DNA of 64,000 nucleotides, taken from positions 62,001 through 126,000 of the forward strand of contig NZ_QZWH01000027.1 of NCBI RefSeq assembly GCF_003601925.1, given 5' to 3'. Position 1 is the first letter of the stretch; each line of letters opens with the position of its first letter. Origin of the DNA: Buttiauxella izardii (GTDB taxonomy: Bacteria > Pseudomonadota > Gammaproteobacteria > Enterobacterales > Enterobacteriaceae). The notes under the pieces were generated by a model. That model saw nothing but the letters and a program-made list of their open reading frames with translations, was not told the DNA's origin and ran no database searches. Shown piece after piece: positions 52,078 through 62,315 of this stretch. The position numbers and the translations under genes are program-made.

Positions 52078-54690
52078 ATGACACAACAGCCACAAGCCAA
52101 ATATCGCCACGACTACCGTGCGCCAGATTACACGATTACCGATATCGATTTGACCTTTGACCTTGATGCCACAAAAACCCTGGTCACAGCGGTCAGTCAA
52201 ATTACCCGCCAGGGCGCGGCATGTGCGCCACTGCGTCTTGATGGCGAAGACCTGACGCTGGTTTCAATTGCTGTGAATGGCTCCGCCTGGGAAGATTATC
52301 GCCAGGAAGAGGGCGCATTGATTATCGAATCACTGCCAGAAGCCTTCACGCTGACCATCGTTAACGAAATCAGCCCGGCAACCAACACCGCGCTGGAAGG
52401 ACTTTATCTTTCAGGCGATGCGCTTTGCACTCAGTGCGAAGCTGAAGGTTTCCGTCATATTACCTGGTATCTCGACCGTCCAGATGTTCTGGCGCGCTTC
52501 ACCACCAAAATCATTGCCGATAAATCCAAATATCCGTTCCTGTTATCTAACGGCAACCGCATTGCTGAAGGCGAACTGGAAAATGGCCGCCATTGGGTTC
52601 AGTGGCAAGATCCGTTCCCAAAACCCTCCTACCTGTTTGCGCTGGTGGCGGGTGATTTCGACGTCTTACGCGACTCGTTCAAAACGCGTTCTGGCCGCGA
52701 TGTCGCGCTGGAATTGTTCGTCGATCGCGGCAATCTCGACCGCGCTGGCTGGGCGATGACGTCTTTAAAAGCGTCGATGAAATGGGATGAAACCCGTTTC
52801 GGCCTCGAATACGACCTCGACATTTATATGATTGTCGCCGTCGATTTCTTCAATATGGGCGCGATGGAGAACAAAGGACTTAACGTCTTTAACTCCAAAT
52901 ATGTGCTGGCCCGTGCGGAAACCGCGACGGATAAAGACTATCTCGATATCGAAGCCGTTATCGGCCACGAATATTTCCATAACTGGACCGGTAACCGCGT
53001 GACTTGTCGCGACTGGTTCCAGTTAAGCCTGAAAGAAGGGCTGACGGTTTTCCGCGACCAGGAGTTCAGTTCTGACCTCGGTTCTCGTGCGGTAAACCGC
53101 ATCCAGAACGTGCGCACCATGCGTGCCGCGCAGTTCGCCGAAGATGCCAGCCCGATGGCGCACCCGATTCGCCCGGACAAAGTCATCGAAATGAACAACT
53201 TCTACACACTGACGGTGTATGAGAAGGGTTCAGAAGTGATTCGTATGCTGCACACTTTGCTGGGTGAAGAAAACTTCCAGAAAGGCATGTTGCTTTACTT
53301 TGAACGCCATGACGGCAGCGCGGCAACGTGCGATGACTTCGTGCAGGCGATGGAAGATGCGTCGAATGTTGACCTGTCTCACTTCCGCCGTTGGTACAGC
53401 CAGGCGGGGACGCCAGTGGTTACCGTGCGTGATGACTACGACCCGGAAAAAGAGCTGTATACGCTGACCATCAGCCAGCACACGCCGCCAACCGCCGAGC
53501 AGCAGGAAAAGCATCCGTTACATATTCCGTTCGACATCGAACTGTATGACAACGAAGGCAAAGTGATTCCGTTGCAGAAAAATGGTCATCCGATTCACCA
53601 CGTGCTGAATGTGACTCAAAATGAGCAGACGTTTGTTTTTGATAACGTCTACTTCCAGCCAGTTCCGTCTTTGCTGCGTGAATTCTCAGCGCCAGTGAAA
53701 CTGGAATATAAATGGAGCGATCAGCAACTGACCTTCCTGATGCGCCACGCGCGTAACGATTTCTCGCGTTGGGATGCGGCACAAAGTCTGCTGGCGACCT
53801 ACATCAAACTGAACGTTAACCGTAGCCAGCAGGGCCAGCCTTTGTCGTTGCCGCTGCACGTTGCTGATGCGTTCCGTGCGATTTTGCTCGATGAGAAAAT
53901 CGACCCGGCGCTGGCGGCAGAAATTCTGACACTGCCATCGCAGAACGAAATCGCCGAACTGTTCCAGAAAATCGATCCACAAGCGATTGCTGCGGTACAT
54001 GAAGCATTGACCCGCACGCTGGCGAACGAACTGGCTGATGAACTGCTCGCGGTTTACAACGCCAATAAACTGGATGCTTATCGTGTTGAGCATGCGGATA
54101 TCGGCAAACGTGCTCTGCGTAACACTTGCCTGCGTTACCTGGCCTTTGGCGAGCAACAGCTTGCTGAACAACTGGTGCGTAATCAGTATCAAAGCGCTGA
54201 TAACATGACCGATTCTATCGCAGCCTTGTCTGCTTCTGTTGCCGCGCAATTGCCGTGCCGCACCGAGCTGTTGGCCGCGTTTGATGAGAAATGGCATCAG
54301 GATGGTTTGGTGATGGACAAATGGTTTGTGCTGCAAGCGACCAGCCCGGCGGCGGACACACTCAGCAAAGTACGTGAGTTGCTGAACCATCGCTCGTTCA
54401 GCATGGGCAACCCGAACCGTGTTCGCTCGCTGATTGGTGCGTTTGCCTCAGCTAACCCGGCTGCGTTCCATGCGCTTGATGGCAGCGGTTATCAGTTTAT
54501 GGTGGAAATGCTCAGCGAGCTGAACCACCGTAACCCGCAGGTGGCGTCCCGTCTGATTGAGCCGTTGATTCGCCTGAAACGTTATGATGAAAAACGTCAG
54601 GACATGATGCGTGCAGCGCTGGAACAGCTGAAAGGGCTGGAGAATTTGTCGGGCGATTTGTTCGAGAAGATTTCTAAAGCACTGGCGTAA
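52078..54690 (+). CDS. pepN: Aminopeptidase N
   Basis: PepN is the main cytosolic M1 zinc aminopeptidase with broad specificity. It has 870 residues, as in E. coli. The substrate-N-terminus motif GAMEN and the zinc motif HEYFHNWTGNR with its downstream Glu (FRDQEFSSDLG region) are intact. The ribosome-binding site AAGG lies 9 bp before the ATG. It converges on the ssu operon, with a tandem repeat element between. Confidence 0.98.
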   Translation: MTQQPQAKYRHDYRAPDYTITDIDLTFDLDATKTLVTAVSQITRQGAACAPLRLDGEDLTLVSIAVNGSAWEDYRQEEGALIIESLPEAFTLTIVNEISPATNTALEGLYLSGDALCTQCEAEGFRHITWYLDRPDVLARFTTKIIADKSKYPFLLSNGNRIAEGELENGRHWVQWQDPFPKPSYLFALVAGDFDVLRDSFKTRSGRDVALELFVDRGNLDRAGWAMTSLKASMKWDETRFGLEYDLDIYMIVAVDFFNMGAMENKGLNVFNSKYVLARAETATDKDYLDIEAVIGHEYFHNWTGNRVTCRDWFQLSLKEGLTVFRDQEFSSDLGSRAVNRIQNVRTMRAAQFAEDASPMAHPIRPDKVIEMNNFYTLTVYEKGSEVIRMLHTLLGEENFQKGMLLYFERHDGSAATCDDFVQAMEDASNVDLSHFRRWYSQAGTPVVTVRDDYDPEKELYTLTISQHTPPTAEQQEKHPLHIPFDIELYDNEGKVIPLQKNGHPIHHVLNVTQNEQTFVFDNVYFQPVPSLLREFSAPVKLEYKWSDQQLTFLMRHARNDFSRWDAAQSLLATYIKLNVNRSQQGQPLSLPLHVADAFRAILLDEKIDPALAAEILTLPSQNEIAELFQKIDPQAIAAVHEALTRTLANELADELLAVYNANKLDAYRVEHADIGKRALRNTCLRYLAFGEQQLAEQLVRNQYQSADNMTDSIAALSASVAAQLPCRTELLAAFDEKWHQDGLVMDKWFVLQATSPAADTLSKVRELLNHRSFSMGNPNRVRSLIGAFASANPAAFHALDGSGYQFMVEMLSELNHRNPQVASRLIEPLIRLKRYDEKRQDMMRAALEQLKGLENLSGDLFEKISKALA

Positions 54691-54696
54691 AAACCA

Positions 54697-54849
54697 CCCT
54701 CACCCTAACCCTCTCCCTGAGGGAGAGGGGATTATCCGGTGTTCTCCTGCTCCTGAGGGAGAGGGGGTTATACGATTTTCTCCTGCGCCGGGGGGAGAGG
54801 GGATTACCCGATTTTCTCCCTCTCCTGGGGGAGAGGGCCGGGGTGAGGG
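54697..54849. repeat. Tandem 36-bp repeat element between pepN and ssuB
   Basis: The core GGGAGAGGG recurs at 54721, 54757, 54793 and 54829, exactly 36 bp apart. Three full units align (GGGAGAGGGG, then RTTAtmCGrT, then kTTCTCCTGC-like). The whole element is bounded by inverted ends CCCTCACCCT (54697) and GGGGTGAGGG (54840-54849). Each junction can pair as CTCTCCC/GGGAGAG. It fills the gap between two convergent genes, and similar CCCTCTCCC repeats are common between enterobacterial genes. It lacks spacers, so it is not CRISPR. Confidence 0.85.
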
Positions 54850-54857
54850 CGATACAT

Positions 54858-55631
54858 CTAACCGGTGCGCACCACGCGCTCCGGTTCTTCAATAACCTGC
54901 CGTTTCATCACACGCTCAAGCACCTGCGCTTCCAGTTCAGCCAGCCGGACAGAGCCGAGCTTACGTGGGCGAGGCAAATCCACCGTCAAATCAAGGCCAA
55001 TTTTCCCTTCTTCAATCAACAACACGCGATCCGCCATCGCAACAGCTTCGCTCACATCGTGCGTCACCAGCAGAACCGTAAAACCATGTTCCTGCCACAA
55101 AGAGACAATCAGTTCCTGCATCTCAATACGCGTCAACGCATCCAGCGCGCCCAACGGTTCATCGAGCAATAACAGACGTGGGCGATGAATCAACGCTCGC
55201 GCCAGCGCGACACGTTGTTTCTGGCCGCCGGACAGGGCAGCCGGCCATTCAGTCGCTCGATTTGCCAGACCCACCGCTTCCAGCGCATGAGTTGCCGCCT
55301 CTTTCCAGTTGCCTTTCAGCCCCAGACCAACATTGTTAATCACCGATTTCCACGGCAACAAACGCGCATCCTGGAACATCAAACGGGTTTCATCCTGGCT
55401 ATCACGCAATGGGGCATTGCCCGCAATCAGTGAACCGCCATTTGGGTTTTCCAGCCCGGCCAATAGACGTAGTAGAGTACTTTTGCCGCCGCCGCTGCGT
55501 CCAACTACCGCCACAAATTGCCCGGCGGGAATGTGTAACTCCAGCTCATCAAGAATGGTTTTATCGCCGTAGCGTTTAGTCACGCTGTTAAGGAGTAGGG
55601 GAATCCCCTGATTTAAACGAGCGGTATTCAT
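54858..55631 (-). CDS. ssuB: Aliphatic sulfonate ABC transporter ATPase SsuB
   Basis: SsuB energises alkanesulfonate uptake with SsuA and SsuC. It has 257 residues (255 in E. coli). Walker A is GRSGGGKS (44-51), the signature LSGGQKQR, Walker [13 protein letters not shown] and the switch histidine in [10 protein letters not shown]. It is the last gene of ssuEADCB and overlaps ssuC by 4 bp (ATGA). Confidence 0.98.
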   Translation of the reverse strand: MNTARLNQGIPLLLNSVTKRYGDKTILDELELHIPAGQFVAVVGRSGGGKSTLLRLLAGLENPNGGSLIAGNAPLRDSQDETRLMFQDARLLPWKSVINNVGLGLKGNWKEAATHALEAVGLANRATEWPAALSGGQKQRVALARALIHRPRLLLLDEPLGALDALTRIEMQELIVSLWQEHGFTVLLVTHDVSEAVAMADRVLLIEEGKIGLDLTVDLPRPRKLGSVRLAELEAQVLERVMKRQVIEEPERVVRTG

Positions 55632-56419
55632 GCGGTTTCCTCCTGTAACTGATAAGCCGGGTGCCAGCGCAACCAGACTCGTTCGAGCAATTGCGCGGCG
55701 ATGTCCGCCAGCTTGCCGAGCAGGGCGTAAAGAATAATGGCGACGACGACCACATCGGTTTGCAGGAACTCGCGGGCATTCATTGCCAGATAGCCAATTC
55801 CTGAGTTGGCGGAAATTGTTTCAGCGACAATTAAGGTCAGCCACATCAGGCCCAGGGCGAAACGAATACCGACCATAATCGAAGGCAGCGCGCCGGGCAG
55901 AATCACCTGGGCGAACAGGCTAAAGCCCGACAGCCCATAACTGCGAGCCATCTCCAGCAAACCCTGGTCGATATTACGAATGCCGTGCCAGGTATTGATG
56001 TAAATCGGGAACAGCGTGCCGAGGGCGACCAGGAAAATTTTTGCGGACTCGTCAATGCCAAACCACAAAATCACCAGCGGGATCAGCGCCAGGTGCGGGA
56101 CGTTACGCAGCATCTGAATCGAACTGTCCAGCAAACGTTCCCCCCAACGCGACAGGCCGCTAATCAGCCCCAACACTAATCCCAGAGAGCCACCAATACT
56201 GAAACCGATCACCGCACGCCACGAACTTATCGCCAGGTGTTGCCACAATTCGCCGCTTGCGGAAAGACTCCAGAATGCGACCACCACTCCTTCCGGAGAA
56301 GGAAGGATGCGGCTGGAGAGCCAGCCCGCACTCGATGAGATTTGCCAAATCGCGATAATGGCGACGGGCAGCGCCCACGGAGCCAGTCTCAACAATAGTT
56401 TGTGCGTTGAAGGGGTCAT
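55628..56419 (-). CDS. ssuC: Aliphatic sulfonate ABC transporter permease SsuC
   Basis: SsuC is the inner-membrane permease. The start at ATG 56419 ([20 protein letters not shown]) gives 263 residues, as in E. coli; the longer open frame upstream lies inside ssuD. About six helices are present, and the EAA loop contacting SsuB is seen around [24 protein letters not shown]. It lies 10 bp after ssuD. Confidence 0.97.
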   Translation of the reverse strand: MTPSTHKLLLRLAPWALPVAIIAIWQISSSAGWLSSRILPSPEGVVVAFWSLSASGELWQHLAISSWRAVIGFSIGGSLGLVLGLISGLSRWGERLLDSSIQMLRNVPHLALIPLVILWFGIDESAKIFLVALGTLFPIYINTWHGIRNIDQGLLEMARSYGLSGFSLFAQVILPGALPSIMVGIRFALGLMWLTLIVAETISANSGIGYLAMNAREFLQTDVVVVAIILYALLGKLADIAAQLLERVWLRWHPAYQLQEETA

Positions 56420-56429
56420 TGGCGGCTCC

Positions 56430-57575
56430 TTAGCTTTGCGCGACTTTGCGTGGAATAAAGTCATTCGCCACCACTTCGCCTTTCTCATGAATCTGGCGCG
56501 GCTGTGGAATTTGCGGAATGGCGACATCCAGGTGCGGGAACAATAATTCGCCCACGCGATACGCCTCTTCCAGATGTGGATAACCGGAGAAAATAAAGCT
56601 GTCGATACCCAGATCCGCATATTCGTTGATGCGCGCCGCAACCGTTGGGCCATCGCCGACTAATGCCGTACCGGCACCGCCACGCACCAGGCCCACGCCC
56701 GCCCACAGATTCGGGCTGATTTCCAGATTGTCGCGCTTGCCGCCATGCAATGCCGCCATGCGGTGTTGGCCGACAGAGTCCGTGCGCGCAAAAGCGGCCT
56801 GCGCTTTGGCGATGGTTTCATCATCAAGTTGGGAAATCAGGCGATTAGCGGCATCCCACGCTTCTTCATTTGTTTCACGCACAATCACATGCAGACGAAT
56901 ACCGAAACGAACGGTGCGCCCATGCGCTGCGGCTTTGGCGCGAACTTGCTCGATTTTCTCTTTGACTAAATGCGGCGGTTCGCCCCAGGTGAGATAAAGA
57001 TCAACCTGTTCAGCGGCAAGATCCTGCGCCACATCCGAGGAGCCACCAAAGTAGAGCGGTGGACGCGGTTGTTGAACCGGCGCGAACAGCAGTTTTGCGC
57101 CCTTGACCTTAATGTGTTTACCATCGAAATCGACGGTTTCACCTTCCAGTACACGACGCCAGACGTGGGTAAATTCTGATGACGCTTCATAGCGTTCTGC
57201 ATGATTCAGAAACACGCCGTCAGCCGCTAATTCTTCCGGGTCGCTCCCCGTTACCAGGTTAAATAAAGCGCGTCCGTTTGAAAGTCGGTCGAGCGTTGCC
57301 GCCTGACGAGCCGCCACGGTGGGGGAAGTCACGCTTGGGCGCAGTGCTACGAGGAATTTCAACCGCTGCGTTACTGGGATCATGGAGGCGGCAACCAGCC
57401 AGGCATCTTCGCAAGAACGACCTGTTGGGATCAGTACGCCGGTAAAGCCGATCCTGTCTGCGGCCTGGGCAATTTGTTGCAGATAAGCATGATCAACCGG
57501 ACGCGCCGCATCGTTGCTTCCTAAATAGTGGCCATCGCCGTGAGTCGGCAGGAACCAGAATAAGTTTAAGCTCAT
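56430..57575 (-). CDS. ssuD: FMNH2-dependent alkanesulfonate monooxygenase
   Basis: SsuD cleaves C1-C10 alkanesulfonates to aldehyde and sulfite with FMNH2 supplied by SsuE, giving sulfur during sulfate limitation. It has 381 residues, as in E. coli, and a luciferase-like TIM barrel ([37 protein letters not shown]). ssuA overlaps its start by 4 bp. Confidence 0.98.
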   Translation of the reverse strand: MSLNLFWFLPTHGDGHYLGSNDAARPVDHAYLQQIAQAADRIGFTGVLIPTGRSCEDAWLVAASMIPVTQRLKFLVALRPSVTSPTVAARQAATLDRLSNGRALFNLVTGSDPEELAADGVFLNHAERYEASSEFTHVWRRVLEGETVDFDGKHIKVKGAKLLFAPVQQPRPPLYFGGSSDVAQDLAAEQVDLYLTWGEPPHLVKEKIEQVRAKAAAHGRTVRFGIRLHVIVRETNEEAWDAANRLISQLDDETIAKAQAAFARTDSVGQHRMAALHGGKRDNLEISPNLWAGVGLVRGGAGTALVGDGPTVAARINEYADLGIDSFIFSGYPHLEEAYRVGELLFPHLDVAIPQIPQPRQIHEKGEVVANDFIPRKVAQS

Positions 57576-58549
57576 GATTTATCTCCAGTAGCGGTGGCTG
57601 ATGGTTGCCAGATTCGGGTGCGGATATCGACTTTTTTAGGGACTAAATGGTTGTCATAAAACAGGTCTGCGGTTTGCTGTTGTTTGGCCGCGGTTTCTGC
57701 ACTCACCGGGGTAATTACCGTTGGTGGGCGATGATCGAAATAGGTAGCGATGACGTTTTCAGGCAGGCCCATGGTTTTGGCTAACAAGGCTACGCTGGCA
57801 TCGCGCTGGCTGCGGGTTAACGCATCGGCATCGCTGAATGCTTTAAGAACGTTTTGCAGGAACGGGCCATTTTTCTCCGCGTACGGACGTGAGGCGAGGT
57901 AGAACGAACCGGTTTGGTTCAGCTCGCTGCCATCAGTGAGGACACGAACGCCGCCGTTCAAAAGGGCTGAGGAATAGTACGGATCCCAAATCGCCCACGC
58001 GTCGACATTGCCTTGCTGAAATGCAGCACGCGCATCGGCTGGCGTTAAATAGGCGGGCTGAACATCAGTAAATTTCAGACCGGCCTTTTGCAGCGCACGC
58101 AGCACCAGGTTGTGGGAACTGGAGCCTTTCTGGAAAGCAATTTTATGCCCTTTAAGTTCAGCCACGGTTTTAATCGGGCTGTTCTCTGGCACCAGAATCA
58201 CTTCGGCTTTCGGTTTTGCCGGTTCGGAGCCGACATACACTAAATCAGCGCCCGCCGCCTGGGCGAAAATGGGTGGAATATCGCCGGTACTGCCCAGATC
58301 GATACTGCCGATGTTCAGTGCTTCGAGCATTTGCGGGCCAGCCGGGAACTCAATCCACTGGAATTTTGTATTCGGATACTCTTTTTCCAGAAGCTGGTGG
58401 CTTTTCGCCAGCACCATACTCACCGAGCCTTTTTGGTAACCGATGCGCAGTTGTTCTGGCCCGGTTTCGGCGGCGTGAATTGTGGCGCTCAGGCTCAATG
58501 CACCCGTTAATACCAGCCAGGGAGCGGTTCGTTTGAGCAGATTAAACAT
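57572..58549 (-). CDS. ssuA: Aliphatic sulfonate-binding protein SsuA
   Basis: SsuA is the periplasmic receptor of the transporter. The start at 58549 ([20 protein letters not shown]) gives 325 residues (319 in E. coli); the longer frame lies inside ssuE. Residues 1-30 form a Sec signal ending ATIHA-AE. Conserved binding segments are [19 protein letters not shown] and [27 protein letters not shown]. It overlaps ssuE by 8 bp. Confidence 0.97.
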   Translation of the reverse strand: MFNLLKRTAPWLVLTGALSLSATIHAAETGPEQLRIGYQKGSVSMVLAKSHQLLEKEYPNTKFQWIEFPAGPQMLEALNIGSIDLGSTGDIPPIFAQAAGADLVYVGSEPAKPKAEVILVPENSPIKTVAELKGHKIAFQKGSSSHNLVLRALQKAGLKFTDVQPAYLTPADARAAFQQGNVDAWAIWDPYYSSALLNGGVRVLTDGSELNQTGSFYLASRPYAEKNGPFLQNVLKAFSDADALTRSQRDASVALLAKTMGLPENVIATYFDHRPPTVITPVSAETAAKQQQTADLFYDNHLVPKKVDIRTRIWQPSATATGDKS

Positions 58550-59117
58550 GGGCGACTCCTTGCGTTTTAAAAGGGGAAGTGACGATAAAATCCCGGCGAT
58601 GCAGAGCCTGCCAGAACGTATCCAGCGAGCTATCAAGACGCTGTTGTAAGTTGTTGCTGAAAACCGGTTTATGCTGGTAATCCGCGATTTGGCTGTCATC
58701 AGCAAACACGCCATGCAGAATTTCTTGTGCTTTCAGCGCGTTAAGCACCGGTTTTAAGGCGTAATCGACCGCCAACATATGTGCGACGGTGCCGCCGGTC
58801 GCCAGCGGTAGAACGACCTTTTTATCCAGCGCACGTTCAGGCAGCAGGTCGAGCAGGGTTTTCAACGCTCCAGAAAAAGACGCTTTATAAACAGGCGTTG
58901 CGATGATCACCCCATCGGCTTGCTCTAATTGTTCAATTAGTGCGAGCAATGCCGGGCTATCGAAACGGGCGTACAGCAAATCTTCAGGCGCGAAGTTTTG
59001 TAGATGCCAGTGACAGACCTCGATATCCAGGGCGCTTAACTTTTCGCGGGCATATTCCAGCAGCGCGCTGGAACGAGAGGGGAAGCGCGGGCTTCCGGCC
59101 AGGGTTATCACACGCAT
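58542..59117 (-). CDS. ssuE: NAD(P)H-dependent FMN reductase
   Basis: SsuE supplies FMNH2 to SsuD. It has 191 residues, as in E. coli. The flavodoxin-like start [21 protein letters not shown] binds FMN phosphate, and [22 protein letters not shown] binds the ring. It is the first gene of ssuEADCB, with ribosome-binding site TAAGGA. Its 247-bp divergent region with pyrD should hold a Cbl/CysB-dependent promoter, as in E. coli; TTGTTATCAATGTTACC on the minus strand (around 59168-59152) is a candidate. Confidence 0.97.
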   Translation of the reverse strand: MRVITLAGSPRFPSRSSALLEYAREKLSALDIEVCHWHLQNFAPEDLLYARFDSPALLALIEQLEQADGVIIATPVYKASFSGALKTLLDLLPERALDKKVVLPLATGGTVAHMLAVDYALKPVLNALKAQEILHGVFADDSQIADYQHKPVFSNNLQQRLDSSLDTFWQALHRRDFIVTSPFKTQGVAHV

Positions 59118-59253
59118 ATTGTTTCCTTATAACTAAATGTTTGCTTTTAGGTAACATTGATAACAATTGAGTGTGATATTCGCGCAGAAGTGTTATTCCG
59201 CTAAATGATTTATCTGGTTTTCATTTGCCAGAAATCGCATAAAGGGCAAAGAG

Positions 59254-59269
59254 AAGAAAACGTTTGCGT
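59254..59269 (+). promoter_or_regulatory. PurR operator of pyrD
   Basis: AAGAAAACGTTTGCGT matches the PurR consensus ACGCAAACGTTTNCGT at nearly all positions, about 65 bp before the inferred pyrD start. PurR control of pyrD is established in E. coli. Confidence 0.75.
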
Positions 59270-59320
59270 TGATTCGTTGTTTTTTGTTGCAGGTCAATTC
59301 CATTCAGGGGCGTTATCGTT

Positions 59321-59360
59321 AATAATACTGCCCCGGTTTGCATACCGGGTATCCAGGAGA
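59321..59360 (+). promoter_or_regulatory. pyrD promoter -10 and leader hairpin
   Basis: AATAAT (59321-59326, 5 of 6 to TATAAT) precedes the C-rich start GCCCC. The leader hairpin CCCGGT (59332-59337) / ACCGGG (59344-59349) lies just upstream of the ribosome-binding site AGGAGA (59355-59360). In E. coli, pyrimidine levels shift the pyrD start site, and only some transcripts form a hairpin blocking translation. The same arrangement is visible here. Confidence 0.55.
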
Positions 59361-59364
59361 GTTC

Positions 59365-60375
59365 ATGTACTACCCCTTCGTTCGTAAAGCCCTATTCAAG
59401 CTCGATCCAGAGCGCGCTCATGAAGTGACATTTCAGCAATTGCGTCGTGTAACAGGTACACCGCTCGAATGGCTGGTGCGGCAAAACGTGCCGTCTAAAC
59501 CTGTGACTTGCATGGGACTGACGTTTAAGAACCCGCTGGGTCTGGCCGCAGGCCTGGACAAAAACGGTGAGTGCATTGATGCGCTGGGTGCCATGGGCTT
59601 CGGTTCCATTGAAATTGGCACCGTAACGCCTCGCCCACAGCCTGGAAATGATAAGCCACGCATTTTTCGCATGGTGGAAGCTGAAGGCTTAATTAACCGC
59701 ATGGGATTCAATAACCATGGCGTTGATAACCTGGTCGAGAATGTCAAAAAATCCCATTTCGATGGCGTGCTGGGCATCAATATCGGCAAGAATAAAGACA
59801 CTCCGGTTGAGCAAGGTAAAGACGATTATTTGATCTGTATGGATAAAATTTATCCGTATGCAGGTTATATCGCGATCAATATTTCCTCGCCAAATACTCC
59901 AGGATTACGCACGCTACAATACGGCGAAGCGTTAGACGATCTTTTATCTGCGATTAAAAATAAGCAGCAGGCGCTCCAGGCATTGCATCATAAATATGTG
60001 CCAGTGGCTGTGAAGATCGCGCCGGATCTTTCTGAAGAAGAATTGATCCAGGTTGCTGACAGTTTAGTTCGCCATAATATTGATGGGGTAATTGCCACCA
60101 ATACGACATTAGATCGTAGCCTGGTTCAGGGCATGAAATATTGCGATGAAATGGGGGGATTAAGTGGTCGCCCGGTTCAGTTAAAAAGCACAGAAATTAT
60201 TCGCCGCTTGTCGCAAGAATTAAATGGTCGCTTGCCGATTATTGGTGTGGGCGGGATTGATTCAGTGATTGCTGCTCGCGAGAAGATGGCGGCAGGAGCT
60301 TCACTGGTGCAAATATATTCTGGTTTCATATTTAAAGGCCCACCGCTGATTAAAGAAATCATTTCAGGTCTGTAA
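59365..60375 (+). CDS. pyrD: Dihydroorotate dehydrogenase (quinone), class 2
   Basis: PyrD oxidises dihydroorotate to orotate at the inner membrane, passing electrons to quinone. The start at ATG 59365 ([20 protein letters not shown]) with AGGAGA gives 336 residues, as in E. coli. The N-terminal amphipathic region binds the membrane. The FMN barrel shows [16 protein letters not shown] and [11 protein letters not shown] with the catalytic serine of class 2 enzymes. It is controlled by PurR and probably by start-site switching. Confidence 0.98.
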   Translation: MYYPFVRKALFKLDPERAHEVTFQQLRRVTGTPLEWLVRQNVPSKPVTCMGLTFKNPLGLAAGLDKNGECIDALGAMGFGSIEIGTVTPRPQPGNDKPRIFRMVEAEGLINRMGFNNHGVDNLVENVKKSHFDGVLGINIGKNKDTPVEQGKDDYLICMDKIYPYAGYIAINISSPNTPGLRTLQYGEALDDLLSAIKNKQQALQALHHKYVPVAVKIAPDLSEEELIQVADSLVRHNIDGVIATNTTLDRSLVQGMKYCDEMGGLSGRPVQLKSTEIIRRLSQELNGRLPIIGVGGIDSVIAAREKMAAGASLVQIYSGFIFKGPPLIKEIISGL

Positions 60376-60391
60376 TCATTTTACTTTCCAG

Positions 60392-60427
60392 ACAACCGGA
60401 GCTTTATTTCCTGCTCCGGTTGTTTTA
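60392..60427 (+). terminator. pyrD terminator
   Basis: An 11-bp stem, ACAACCGGAGC (60392-60402) with GCTCCGGTTGT (60413-60423), is followed by TTTA. Confidence 0.9.
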
Positions 60428-60549
60428 TATTCCATCACTGTTGCTAATTTGAACATATTGGTCTTTTATTAATGTGTTCTTTTACGAGGCGGCGATAAGG
60501 ATATTTGATATCGCAGTAATATGGATTAAAAGGTAAAGGGTAACTCATT

Positions 60550-61092
60550 ATGCGGATTAAGCCGGACGATAATTGGCGTTGGTATTATGATGAAGAGCAC
60601 GATCGTATGATGCTCGATTTAGCCAATGGTATGCTTTTCCGTTCCCGTTTCCCGCGTAAAATGCTGACACCCGATGCCTTTGAAAATACTGGGTTTTGTG
60701 TTGATGACGCCGCTCTGTATTTCTCCTTTGAAGAAAAGTGTCGCGACCTGGTATTAAGTAAAGAACAGCGCGCTGAACTGGTATTAAATGCGCTGGTCGC
60801 GATTCGTTACCTCAAACCGCAAATGCCCAAAAGCTGGCACTTTATTTCTCACGGCGATTGCTGGCAGCCTGCTTCTGGCGATGCGGCTTGCGTCTGGTTA
60901 AGCGAAGATATGCAGCAGGTGAATCTGCTGGTGGTTGAAACGGGTAACAACGCGGCGCTCTGCTTGCTGGCACAACCGGGATTACAGTTAGCTGGCCGCA
61001 CAATGCAGTTGGGTGATGCAATAAAAGTGATGAATGACAGATTAAGGCCGCAACCGATAAGCGACGACCTCAATCTCGATCAGGCGGTTTAA
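60550..61092 (+). CDS. zapC: Cell division protein ZapC
   Basis: ZapC binds FtsZ directly and promotes lateral bundling of protofilaments at the Z ring. It has 180 residues, as in E. coli. The conserved start [19 protein letters not shown] and [16 protein letters not shown] are clear. It is cytoplasmic, with no membrane segment. Its last 4 bp overlap the 3' end of ycbX. Confidence 0.97.
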   Translation: MRIKPDDNWRWYYDEEHDRMMLDLANGMLFRSRFPRKMLTPDAFENTGFCVDDAALYFSFEEKCRDLVLSKEQRAELVLNALVAIRYLKPQMPKSWHFISHGDCWQPASGDAACVWLSEDMQQVNLLVVETGNNAALCLLAQPGLQLAGRTMQLGDAIKVMNDRLRPQPISDDLNLDQAV

Positions 61093-62201
61093 TTCCCTGC
61101 CAATTCCACGTCGCCCGCAGGAATACAGCTGCAACACAGAATTGTGCCGTCGTCATTGATAGCGCTTTTCTTCAACGCTTTGACTTCCCCGCTCACTAAC
61201 TTAATTCGGCAACTGCCGCAAATTCCTGCTCTGCACGAGTAGGGCACACGAATGCCTTGCTGCTCGAGTTGCTCAAGCAAAATCTGCTGATTGTTACCGC
61301 GAAATTGCTGACCCTGCCAGTCAATGGCGACCGTGCTTTCTGGTTGCTCGAACGGTTCGAGTGATTCAACGCTGGCTCCAGCACCATAAATTTTGGCCGG
61401 TTTAGTCGCTAAAATTTCCAGTTCATCACCGACACGAATCACGCCGCTGTTACGGGCTATCAGGTTCTGGCCGAAATCGACATCACCGTTATCCTGCGCC
61501 GTACGGAATTTTTGCAGCGTAGCCAGCGGTTCGCCGCTCGGATGCTTACGTCCACGCTCAGGGCTGACGGTGGTGAAAATACAACGGCTGCAAGGTTTGG
61601 CGACATCAAACGTCACACCGCCTATTCGCACTACTTGCCAGGTATCTTCTTCCCAGGCTTGCGCGCCGGTGACTACCATATTCGGGCGAAATTGCGTCAT
61701 TTTGACACTCGCCGGGCAACGGTTTTGTAAATCGCGCAGGGAAGCTTCGTTGGTCAGCAGGAAAGGATAACCGTCGGCAAAAGACAAAGGCACTTCTTGA
61801 TGGCGTTTCACGCGGCGCGTTAACGTTTCGCCCAGCCAGCGTAAGTGCACCGGTCGAGAGAAAAATCCGCTCAACCACTGGTTGATTTCGTCCGGCGCGA
61901 TTTGCGCGGTGAAATGATTTCCCCAGACTTCGGTCAGTTCGGCTTCAGGCTGGAAATCTGCAAAACGTACGGTGGCAGAACTACCATCAGGGGCGCTCAG
62001 GAACAGGCCATCGTGAGTAATGGCTGGAGTGAAGAGCACCATTTCAGGTGATGTACGGGCGGTAATAAAAGTGCCGTCGGGTTCCGTCACCATAAAGATG
62101 CGATCAAACGCTAAACCGCTGGTGGTTGCCTGTGCATGAGAGAGGGCCAGCCCGCGCATCGATTTCACCGGGTGGATGTAAAGCTGGGATAGGGTGATCA
62201 T
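61089..62201 (-). CDS. ycbX: MOSC and ferredoxin-domain protein YcbX
   Basis: YcbX detoxifies N-hydroxylated base analogues such as 6-N-hydroxylaminopurine using a molybdenum cofactor. The start at ATG 62201 ([17 protein letters not shown]) follows CAGGGA and gives 370 residues (369 in E. coli). The MOSC beta-barrel N-domain and MOSC domain contain the conserved cysteine in [11 protein letters not shown]. The C-terminal [2Fe-2S] ferredoxin domain shows CRAGICGSC and CCSC. The longer frame start at 62231 is not supported. Confidence 0.96.
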   Translation of the reverse strand: MITLSQLYIHPVKSMRGLALSHAQATTSGLAFDRIFMVTEPDGTFITARTSPEMVLFTPAITHDGLFLSAPDGSSATVRFADFQPEAELTEVWGNHFTAQIAPDEINQWLSGFFSRPVHLRWLGETLTRRVKRHQEVPLSFADGYPFLLTNEASLRDLQNRCPASVKMTQFRPNMVVTGAQAWEEDTWQVVRIGGVTFDVAKPCSRCIFTTVSPERGRKHPSGEPLATLQKFRTAQDNGDVDFGQNLIARNSGVIRVGDELEILATKPAKIYGAGASVESLEPFEQPESTVAIDWQGQQFRGNNQQILLEQLEQQGIRVPYSCRAGICGSCRIKLVSGEVKALKKSAINDDGTILCCSCIPAGDVELAGN

Positions 62202-62315
62202 CGCATTCCCTGGGCAGAAATAAATAAACAATATAAGAGCCCAACTTTATGACATGCGTGGCGGATTGGCTATAATGCGCCACAATTTTCTTTTTATACC
62301 TGATTAAGTGACGAT

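Noticed and set aside
54697-54849. CRISPR array, because of the 36-bp period
   Set aside because: The repeats are contiguous with no unique spacers, units are degenerate, and no cas gene is present. It is a tandem extragenic repeat.
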